Assembly (NCBI GenBank): GCA_903826715.1
Contig: CAIKFN010000077.1
Span: 1 to 11,755, forward strand
DNA length: 11,755 nt
Source of the DNA: an uncultured Actinomycetes bacterium
GTDB lineage: Bacteria; Actinomycetota; Acidimicrobiia; Acidimicrobiales; RAAP-2
Reading direction: 5' to 3'
The translations under genes and the position numbers were made by a program. Below, one piece after another: positions 1 through 5,747 of the stretch (the first letter of the stretch is position 1; each line of letters starts with the position of its first letter). The notes beneath the pieces are model-generated. The model did not search any database. It was not told the DNA's origin and was given only the letters and a program-made list of their open reading frames with translations.

Positions 1-38
1 AAAAAATCACACAGAGGTCAAAGTCCAAAGGGGGACAG

Positions 39-728
39 ATGAACCAATCGAAAGCGTTAGGGATAGCCCTAATTTCGGTACTCCTCGGTGGCGGTGCATT
101 AGCGCTCGCGGGTTTCGCGCTAGCAAGTGATGCACCTCACCAAACTGCACTTGATTGTGTGCCAAACGCGTCACAGCCTGGTCACTGCACGTTAACGATG
201 AGCACATATCCGGACTCTCTTGCTGGTCAACACGGTAAAGGTGGCGGCACGCACCCAGACTGGGTTTCGTATTCGAACCAAGATCTTTCAGTACCAGCAA
301 ACACAACCGTTGATGTAGTGATTAATCAGTACGACGGTGGTGGAGCACTCAACAACGCTTTCTTTGATCAAATCATGGGAACAGTTGGCAACACTGCAAC
401 ATACGACGGAGTTGCTAAGACTCACGTTGATCCGACCAATATTGGTCACACCTTTACTCTTCGCGGTTATCCAGGTATTGACGGTCAGTCAGGAAAACGA
501 ATTTTCGTGAATGTTCCACTCCCAGCCAATCCAGGAACTGATACTCCAGTCACCATTGGTGATGGTCAGTACCCGAAGGCATTAGTTGTTGCGTTCTCTT
601 TCAAGACCGGCTCTAAGGGTCAGTACGAGTGGAACTGTGAATACCCATGTGGAAGTTCACGTGAAGGTCAGTTTGGTTTTGCAATGTCATCGTACGGATA
701 TATGTCCGGCACACTAACGGTTCAGTAA
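39..728 (+). CDS. Exported cupredoxin-like protein of the oxidase operon
   Basis: This is a 229-residue protein that I do not recognise as a named family. Residues 6-29 are hydrophobic and end in an A-x-A pattern (A27, A29), so it is either secreted with cleavage near residue 29 or held by an N-terminal membrane anchor. The C-terminal half looks like a cupredoxin: H137 sits in GHTF, then YEWNCEYPCG (196-205), and the chain ends in YMSGTLTV, which resembles the azurin ending with its axial Met. The expected second His in the Cys-Met loop is absent. Instead there are C200 and C204 (C-x3-C, as in CuA sites), with M216 and M222 further on. C40 and C50 could form a disulfide. The ATG follows AAGGGGG at 28-34, and subunit II starts 9 bases after the stop. 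An extra oxidase subunit, electron donor or copper-delivery protein would fit; this is inference. Confidence 0.7.
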   Translation: MNQSKALGIALISVLLGGGALALAGFALASDAPHQTALDCVPNASQPGHCTLTMSTYPDSLAGQHGKGGGTHPDWVSYSNQDLSVPANTTVDVVINQYDGGGALNNAFFDQIMGTVGNTATYDGVAKTHVDPTNIGHTFTLRGYPGIDGQSGKRIFVNVPLPANPGTDTPVTIGDGQYPKALVVAFSFKTGSKGQYEWNCEYPCGSSREGQFGFAMSSYGYMSGTLTVQ

Positions 729-737
729 GGAGATCAC

Positions 738-1484
738 GTGACTAGTTCTAATGAAAACAAGAAGTCGCTGAAGAGCTTCTATGTGCTGTGGGCAATTCTC
801 ACAGTGTTTGGTGTTGTGGTTTCGCTGTATGCACCTGGGTACCTCATGCCAAAGTCAATGAGTTCGAGCATGCACTTGTCGATTCTGACAATGGTGGTGT
901 TTAGTGTTAGCGCCGCACCAGTTGCTGCAGGTGTCTACGCCGCGACTTTGTACATTATGCGCAATTGGGCCCACAAGGGTGACGGTGTTCCTGCTGCCGC
1001 TCCTGCGATTCGCGAAAGTGCAAAAACAGTTGTTACGTGGACGCTGACTTCAGTAATCCTCACCGTGTTCCTTCTGATTTGGGGTCTCGGTGCACTTGCG
1101 GTTGATAACTCTGGAGCGAGTTCTAACCCACTCGTTGTGAATGTAACTGGACAGCAGTGGGTCTGGTCATTCCAGTATGCGGGACCTAATGGCACAAAAG
1201 TTGAGTCGAACGATCTCTATTTGCCTGAAGGACGAGAAGTCGTTTTCCACATCACTTCGCTTGACGTAACTCATGGCTTCTGGCTGCCTCAGATGGGTGT
1301 TCAAGTTGATGCGAACGAAGGCACTTTTACTGAAATTCACACCACTCCAAACAAGCTTGGAACATTCGATGTCCGCTGTACGCAGTTCTGTGGTCTTAAC
1401 CACGCATTCATGGTGACGCAAGGACATGTTCTTACGCCATCGGCATTTACAACCTGGCTGAATGCACAGCCAGCAAGGTCATAG
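738..1484 (+). CDS. ctaC: Cytochrome c oxidase subunit II (CuA subunit)
   Basis: This 248-residue membrane protein carries the CuA centre that takes electrons from the donor and passes them to heme a of subunit I. The CuA ligands are H179 (in DVTHGFW), C214, Q216 (backbone ligand), C218, H222 and M225, in CTQFCGLNHAFM. The aromatic electron-entry patch is QQWVWSFQY (139-147). The C terminus has no CxxCH, so there is no fused cytochrome c domain. Three hydrophobic segments are visible (about 12-31, 49-73 and 98-120); the canonical subunit has two, so the first is extra. Q216 replaces the usual Glu of the C-x-E-x-C motif, as in ba3-type enzymes. V98 lies where A-type enzymes have the K-channel entrance Glu, three residues before W-T. 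The start is GTG, chosen because AGGAG (728-732) lies five bases upstream and overlaps the previous stop. Confidence 0.95.
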   Translation: MTSSNENKKSLKSFYVLWAILTVFGVVVSLYAPGYLMPKSMSSSMHLSILTMVVFSVSAAPVAAGVYAATLYIMRNWAHKGDGVPAAAPAIRESAKTVVTWTLTSVILTVFLLIWGLGALAVDNSGASSNPLVVNVTGQQWVWSFQYAGPNGTKVESNDLYLPEGREVVFHITSLDVTHGFWLPQMGVQVDANEGTFTEIHTTPNKLGTFDVRCTQFCGLNHAFMVTQGHVLTPSAFTTWLNAQPARS

Positions 1485-1492
1485 GAGGAATC

Positions 1493-3358
1493 ATGACAAC
1501 AACACTTGAACACAAAGCACCAGTGATTAAGCACGAAGGTGGCGGACTTGCTCGTCACCAGAATTTTCTCACTGCCATGATTGGTGGAATAGCAGGCGCA
1601 TTCATTGCGTGGGCTATTGCTCACCATCTGCTTGACCAGAATGTACGCACCACCAGTGATGCGGTTGCGGTGCTTACGGGATGTGGCTGGATAGTTGGTT
1701 TCTGGTTTGGAATTGGTGCACTGAACGCTCCATTCGCTTGGTTAGTTGGTAAAGACCAAACTCGCAAAGACCAGCTCTACTACGCCGGTGAAGATCAAGG
1801 AACAAAGCGTTACTGGAAGTACTGCACTGACCACAAGGTTGTAGGTGTTCAGTACATTGTGATGACCATGGTGCTTCTTGGTGCTGGTGGAATCCTGGCA
1901 ATGGCGATTCGTACCGAGTTGATTGTTCCTGGAAATCACTTTGTAAACCAGCAGGTCTACAACGGCTTTATTGCGGTACACGGAATGCTCATGATCTTGG
2001 CGCTGATTGTTGCGGTTGCTGGGCCATGGGGAAACTTTGTTGTTCCAATTATGTGTGGTGCAAAGGACATGGCGTTCCCACGTCTTAACGCCCTAAGTCT
2101 TTGGACACTCGTTGCTGCAGCTGGGCTACTCCTAACGACGCTCGCTGTTGGATCACTAACAATGGGCTGGGTGGTGCTCGCTCCAATTACTGACCAAGCA
2201 GGTGTAGGAATGGACTTCTTCGCATTAGCGATTCTGGTCTTTACCGTTTCAACAACCGTTGCTGGTGTGAACACCATTTGTACGGTCTTCACAATGCGCA
2301 CCAAGGGCATGACGCTCGAGCGTCTTCCAATTATGGTGTGGGGTGCAATCATCGCCGCCGCACTTGGTCTCTACGCGTTCCCTTACTTCTCTCTTGTAGA
2401 AGCACTCCAAATTCTTGACCGTACATTCTCCACGAGCTTCTTTGTTGGTACTGGTGGAGGAACTGGATGGCTACAAGCAAACCTCTTCTGGCTGATGGGT
2501 CACCCTGAGGTGTACGTAATCTTGATCCCAGCAGTTGCTGCACTCTTTGAGATTTCAGCAGTAATGGCTCGAAAGCCTGTGTTCAGTTACCGTACGGCAA
2601 TTGCTGGCATGGTGGGGCTTGCTGGTCTTTCAATTCTTGTGTGGGCTCACCACATGTTCACAACAGGATGGGCACCAACACTCGGTGGACCATTCATGGT
2701 GACCACTGAATTGATTTCAATTCCAACTGGTCTGTTCTTTCTTGTTCTCATTGGAACACTCTGGCGTGGAAACATCTGGATGAAACTTCCAACGGTTTGG
2801 ATGTTCGGATTCATTGCGAACTTCATCATTGCTGGTATAACTGGTATCTACCTCTCAGACATTCCAATCGACAACCAGTTGCACGGAACTATGTTCGTTA
2901 CAGCTCACTTCCACTACGTCTTCGTAGGATCTGTTCTGTTTGGTGCAATTGCTGCCTTGGCGTTCTGGTATCCGAAGGTCACTGGTCGTTTCCTTGATGA
3001 AAAGCTTGGACGCATTGCGTTCTGGCTCGCATTTATTGGTGTGCAGGTGACATTCATGTCAATGTTCGTATCGGGTCTTCGTGGAATGCCACGTCGTTAC
3101 TCTTCGTACAGCTTCATTTTTGAGCACACCAACTTCATTACAACAATTGGTGCCTACATGATCATGGCTGGAATGCTTGTTCTTGGTGGAGCGGTCATCT
3201 ACTGCTGGAACCACGGAGAGCCATCTGGATCAAACCCATGGCACGCGAACTCACTTGAATGGTTGGTTTCAACACCACCACCACTCGAGAACTTCGACGT
3301 ACTACCTGTTATTACTGAAGACCCTTACAACTTTGGAAAGGAACTGGTGCGTTCATGA
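1493..3358 (+). CDS. ctaD: Cytochrome c oxidase subunit I, A-type, divergent K-channel
   Basis: This is the catalytic subunit that reduces O2 to water and pumps protons; it has 621 residues. Ligands are complete: H163 and H474 for the low-spin heme, H472 for the high-spin heme, and H337, H386 and H387 for CuB, with Y341 as the cross-linked Tyr in GHPEVY. D-channel residues N181, D192 (DMAFPR), N199 and E339 are present, as is the heme propionate pair R534-R535. The K-channel lysine position (IPTGxK in relatives) is F415 in IPTGLFF. The Mg-site Asp after H464 is G465. About 110 residues precede the DHK motif (113-115) and include two extra hydrophobic segments (about 25-47 and 57-85). The C-terminal tail, including NPWHANSLEW and the following prolines, is canonical. 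A near-perfect AGGAGG lies at 1483-1488, and the stop overlaps the subunit III start. An NO reductase is less likely because the Tyr and all His ligands are kept. Confidence 0.96.
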   Translation: MTTTLEHKAPVIKHEGGGLARHQNFLTAMIGGIAGAFIAWAIAHHLLDQNVRTTSDAVAVLTGCGWIVGFWFGIGALNAPFAWLVGKDQTRKDQLYYAGEDQGTKRYWKYCTDHKVVGVQYIVMTMVLLGAGGILAMAIRTELIVPGNHFVNQQVYNGFIAVHGMLMILALIVAVAGPWGNFVVPIMCGAKDMAFPRLNALSLWTLVAAAGLLLTTLAVGSLTMGWVVLAPITDQAGVGMDFFALAILVFTVSTTVAGVNTICTVFTMRTKGMTLERLPIMVWGAIIAAALGLYAFPYFSLVEALQILDRTFSTSFFVGTGGGTGWLQANLFWLMGHPEVYVILIPAVAALFEISAVMARKPVFSYRTAIAGMVGLAGLSILVWAHHMFTTGWAPTLGGPFMVTTELISIPTGLFFLVLIGTLWRGNIWMKLPTVWMFGFIANFIIAGITGIYLSDIPIDNQLHGTMFVTAHFHYVFVGSVLFGAIAALAFWYPKVTGRFLDEKLGRIAFWLAFIGVQVTFMSMFVSGLRGMPRRYSSYSFIFEHTNFITTIGAYMIMAGMLVLGGAVIYCWNHGEPSGSNPWHANSLEWLVSTPPPLENFDVLPVITEDPYNFGKELVRS

Positions 3359-4110
3359 GTATCGACACCCATTCACACCACGATGCGCACGCTGATGGTG
3401 GACACCACGAGCCGCCTGAAGTTGTCGATGGTCGCCAGCGCATGTCTATCTGGCTTTTCATTGGTGGAGACGCACTAACGCTCGCCGCCCTTGTTTTTAC
3501 ATACCTCTACCTACGTGGCGTTAACACGAGTGGACACTGGATGAGCATGCTTGGATACCCTGGCCCGCAACTTCCTGGTGGACACTCATGGGCTTTCTAT
3601 GACGCCAATGTCTTTAATGGCTCTAACCCTGCTGCTCCTACAACAATTGTTACGGGACCACTAAGTTCTGGTCTCAACTGGCTCGGAACTGTAGTAACAG
3701 CTATTAGTGCTGGTCTCATTTGGTCTGCGGAGCGTGCACTACGCGTTGCTAAGAACAAGTCGGCTTTCACAATGCTCGCAGCACTCGGAACAATTGTTGC
3801 TTTCGTAGCAATCTTGATTTCGTTCCACCAGTTGTCACTGATTCCTCAGATTTACTCAATCCACAATGACAGTGCTGTTATGGCGTTCACTGCTTACGGC
3901 TCATCAATGATGATCATTATTGGTGCTGCGATTGTCCACTTAATGTTGCTCGTATTCCTCGGACTTGGCCTCACGCTGCGCTCTGCACGCGGAGCGATAA
4001 ACGTTGAAAATTGGTACCAATCACGGCTTGTTCGTATGTTCTGGGTATGGGTTGCAATTTCTGCAGTTGCAACATCTGCTCTAACGACTACAATTAACAC
4101 AATTCATTAA
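3355..4110 (+). CDS. ctaE: Cytochrome c oxidase subunit III
   Basis: This is a 251-residue membrane protein with about five hydrophobic segments (about 31-53, 107-125, 138-160, 176-208 and 225-248). The size, the WLFIGGDALTLAALVFTYLY segment near the N terminus and the position right after subunit I identify it as subunit III. In relatives this subunit stabilises subunit I and supports proton uptake through the D-channel. The match to well-known members is looser than for subunits I and II: the C-terminal W-x-F-V-D region is not clearly preserved. The cytoplasmic N terminus is rich in His (residues 6, 8, 9, 12, 17 and 18). The ATG overlaps the subunit I stop as ATGA, so translation is probably coupled. 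No subunit IV, heme A synthesis or copper-assembly gene follows. Confidence 0.88.
   Translation: MSIDTHSHHDAHADGGHHEPPEVVDGRQRMSIWLFIGGDALTLAALVFTYLYLRGVNTSGHWMSMLGYPGPQLPGGHSWAFYDANVFNGSNPAAPTTIVTGPLSSGLNWLGTVVTAISAGLIWSAERALRVAKNKSAFTMLAALGTIVAFVAILISFHQLSLIPQIYSIHNDSAVMAFTAYGSSMMIIIGAAIVHLMLLVFLGLGLTLRSARGAINVENWYQSRLVRMFWVWVAISAVATSALTTTINTIH
4067..4094 (+). promoter_or_regulatory. Possible promoter of the pyr operon inside ctaE
   Basis: TTGCAA (4067-4072) and TACAAT (4089-4094) are separated by 16 bases and resemble -35 and -10 boxes. Transcription would start near 4101, just before the ctaE stop, giving a pyrR leader of about 95 bases with both downstream hairpins. The match is moderate and such pairs occur by chance, so this is tentative. 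Confidence 0.25.
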
Positions 4111-4117
4111 CAACAGC

Positions 4118-4152
4118 TCTTCGGAGCGTCCAAGACATTGGCGCTCCGAAGG
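4118..4152 (+). terminator. Hairpin after ctaE, probable terminator
   Basis: CTTCGGAGCG (4119-4128) and CGCTCCGAAG (4142-4151) form a perfect 10-base-pair stem. It extends to 13 pairs over 4118-4130 and 4140-4152 with two G-U pairs and one C-G pair, around a 9-base loop. It begins eight bases after the ctaE stop. The following bases (TCTGTCGTG) form only a poor U-tract, so it may end transcription inefficiently, protect the 3' end of the oxidase mRNA, or be part of the pyr leader. Confidence 0.5.
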
Positions 4153-4153
4153 T

Positions 4154-4194
4154 CTGTCGTGAAGCGAGTCCTGTGAGGCTCGTACGACAGGAGA
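4154..4194 (+). promoter_or_regulatory. PyrR-binding RNA loop overlapping the pyrR ribosome-binding site
   Basis: An outer stem pairs CTGTCGT (4154-4160) with ACGACAG (4184-4190). After a GAA bulge on the 5' side, an inner stem pairs 4164-4170 with 4177-4183 and closes a CTGTGA loop (4171-4176). Bases 4167-4180 (AGTCCTGTGAGGCT) match the known PyrR-binding consensus ARUCCNGNGAGGYU at every position. The 3' arm ends at 4190, inside the Shine-Dalgarno AGGAGA (4189-4194), four bases before the pyrR ATG. There is no terminator between the loop and the gene. PyrR bound here would therefore most simply block ribosome binding, as described for mycobacteria, rather than cause attenuation as in Bacillus. 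Confidence 0.88.
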
Positions 4195-4197
4195 CAT

Positions 4198-4761
4198 ATG
4201 AGTAGTACTAACGAACGTCAGACGCCTAACGGTGGGCTGACGTTTTTTGCAAAGAGTCAGCTTTTATCGGCCGACGATGTAGCCCGTGGCTTAAAGCGCA
4301 TGGCTCATGAAATCGTTGAGCGCAACGAGTCACTTGATGATGTAGTCATAATTGGCCTTCAAACTGGCGGCAAGCCCTTTGCTGAGAGAATTGTCGAACT
4401 ACTTCGTGACATCTCAAAGAGTGAAGTGCCAATGGGCATGCTCGACGTCTCTTTCTACCGCGACGACCTCTCGCTACACCCAGTAGCGAAGTCCGCACAA
4501 ACAATCATTGATGTAGATCTCACCGGAAAAACAGTCATCTTGGTTGATGACGTCCTCTACACCGGCCGCACAATCAGGGCATCATTTAATGCTCTCTCTG
4601 ACTACGGTCGCCCGAAGGCAATTCAACTCTGCGTGATGGTTGACCGCGGCCACCGTGAACTTCCAATCCGACCTGACTTCGTTGGAAAGAATCTTCCAAC
4701 CTCTGAAGTTGAAGCAATCGTGGCGAATCTCGAGGGCGTGTGGATAGGAGAGAAGAAATGA
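4198..4761 (+). CDS. pyrR: Pyrimidine operon regulator PyrR / uracil phosphoribosyltransferase
   Basis: This is a 187-residue cytoplasmic protein of the usual PyrR size (about 180). The PRPP-binding motif is TVILVDDVLYTGRT (112-125), and LDVSFYRDDL (82-91) and VMVDRGHRELPIRPDFVGK (146-164) are PyrR signatures. PyrR senses UMP/UTP and binds the pyr leader RNA. Many members also convert uracil and PRPP to UMP. In the IGLQTGGKP segment (52-60) a Gln stands where many relatives have Arg. The gene sits directly behind its own RNA target, so it is very likely autoregulated along with the rest of the operon. The ATG is set by AGGAG at 4189-4193. Its TGA overlaps the pyrB ATG. Confidence 0.96.
   Translation: MSSTNERQTPNGGLTFFAKSQLLSADDVARGLKRMAHEIVERNESLDDVVIIGLQTGGKPFAERIVELLRDISKSEVPMGMLDVSFYRDDLSLHPVAKSAQTIIDVDLTGKTVILVDDVLYTGRTIRASFNALSDYGRPKAIQLCVMVDRGHRELPIRPDFVGKNLPTSEVEAIVANLEGVWIGEKK
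4746..4750 (+). promoter_or_regulatory. Ribosome-binding site that fixes the pyrB start
   Basis: AGGAG lies seven bases before the ATG at 4758, which forms an ATGA overlap with the pyrR stop. An in-frame GTG at 4740 would add six residues but has no Shine-Dalgarno sequence at the right distance, so 4758 is preferred. Confidence 0.8.
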
Positions 4762-5747
4762 TTACTTCAATCCGTGGCGGAAACTTACTTTCGCTTAACA
4801 ATGTTTCAAAAGAAGCAATCCTCGAAGTTCTCGACACTGCAGAATCTTTCGTTGAAGTAAACAAGCGAACTATAAAAAAGGTTCCAGCTCTAAAGGGACG
4901 CGTTGTTGCATCACTCTTCTTCGAAGAATCAACCAGAACGCGACTTAGCTTTGAAACTGCAGCAAAGAGGCTAAGTGCTGACGTTCTTTCACTCGCCGTT
5001 GCAAGCAGCAGCGTGAAAAAGGGTGAATCACTTCGTGACACCATCTCAACTATTGATGCACTTGGTATTGATGCAGTTGTTATGCGCCACCAGTCAAGTG
5101 GAGCTGCTCTGCAGGTGAGCAGGTACGTTCCACACGTGCATGTTCTAAACGCTGGTGATGGACAGCACCAACACCCGACCCAGGGCCTCCTCGATACCTT
5201 CACTGTGCGCCAAGTGCTCGCTGAGCAACGCGGCACTACCGGACTTGAATCCGGAGCTGAACTTTTCCAAGGTCTTCGTGTGCTGATTGTTGGTGACATC
5301 CGCCACAGTCGTGTGGCTCGAAGTGACATTGCTGCGTACGCAGCGCTTGGCGCTGAAGTTCGAATAGCGGGTCCGGGGACACTGCTGCCGAGCAGCCTTG
5401 AAGGCTGGCCAGTGACGGTGGTTGATGACTTTGATGAAGCGTTGGCGTGGGCTGACGTTGTTGGTCTCCTTCGACTTCAAAAAGAACGTGGAACAGGATC
5501 ATTTGTCCCGGGACTCGGAGAGTTCACACAGTCCTTCGGTCTCACACTTGAGCGCCAGAAGTTACTGAAGCCCAGTGCACTCATCATGCACCCGGGTCCA
5601 ATGAACCGTGGTGTTGAGATTGACAGCCGAGTTGCCGACTCGAGTCAGGCAATCATTGAACGACAAGTTACAAACGGTGTGCCTGTTCGAATGGCTGCGC
5701 TGTATTTAACAATCGCTGGAACGAGTGAAGGATCAGACAATGACTAA
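4758..5747 (+). CDS. pyrB: Aspartate carbamoyltransferase catalytic subunit
   Basis: This 329-residue enzyme joins carbamoyl phosphate to L-aspartate, the first committed step of UMP synthesis. The carbamoyl-phosphate motif is STRTR (58-62) within FFEESTRTRLSFE. The 80s loop carries K88-G89-E90, and R110-H111 follow. HPTQ (139-142) and the aspartate-side motifs HSRVARS (183-189), LRLQ (238-241) and HPGP (278-281) are all in order. Overall wording is close to mycobacterial PyrB. No pyrI regulatory chain is present in the window, so control is probably at the level of PyrR. The start at 4758 overlaps the pyrR stop by four bases, and the gene runs 8 bases into pyrC. Confidence 0.97.
   Translation: MITSIRGGNLLSLNNVSKEAILEVLDTAESFVEVNKRTIKKVPALKGRVVASLFFEESTRTRLSFETAAKRLSADVLSLAVASSSVKKGESLRDTISTIDALGIDAVVMRHQSSGAALQVSRYVPHVHVLNAGDGQHQHPTQGLLDTFTVRQVLAEQRGTTGLESGAELFQGLRVLIVGDIRHSRVARSDIAAYAALGAEVRIAGPGTLLPSSLEGWPVTVVDDFDEALAWADVVGLLRLQKERGTGSFVPGLGEFTQSFGLTLERQKLLKPSALIMHPGPMNRGVEIDSRVADSSQAIIERQVTNGVPVRMAALYLTIAGTSEGSDND
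5728..5732 (+). promoter_or_regulatory. Ribosome-binding site that fixes the pyrC start
   Basis: AAGGA is seven bases before the ATG at 5740. A GTG at 5725 is in frame but would put this signal inside the gene, so 5740 is the likelier start, giving an 8-base overlap with pyrB. Confidence 0.75.

Noticed and set aside
1..38. Promoter or other element at the window start
   Set aside because: Only a Shine-Dalgarno-like AAGGGGG at 28-34 can be supported; too little upstream sequence is present.
1493..3358. Subunit I as an NO reductase instead of an oxygen reductase
   Set aside because: The three CuB His, the cross-linked Tyr in HPEVY, the D-channel residues and a CuA-bearing subunit II are all kept. 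Many NO reductases of this superfamily lose the Tyr or change the metal ligands. The altered K-channel keeps a small doubt.
4118..4190. Bacillus-type antiterminator/terminator attenuator
   Set aside because: No terminator with a U-tract lies between the PyrR loop and the pyrR start. The loop touches the Shine-Dalgarno sequence, which points to translational control.
4740..4757. Upstream GTG start for pyrB
   Set aside because: AGGAG at 4746-4750 would be inside the gene; it is ideally spaced for the ATG at 4758.
4586..5329. Long open frame on the - strand (247 codons)
   Set aside because: It lies opposite the pyrR 3' end and pyrB, whose motifs are complete. It has low-complexity Ser/Arg-rich composition, no ribosome-binding site and no recognisable motif.
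5725..5739. Upstream GTG start for pyrC
   Set aside because: The AAGGA at 5728-5732 serves the ATG at 5740, and the extra five residues match nothing in dihydroorotases.
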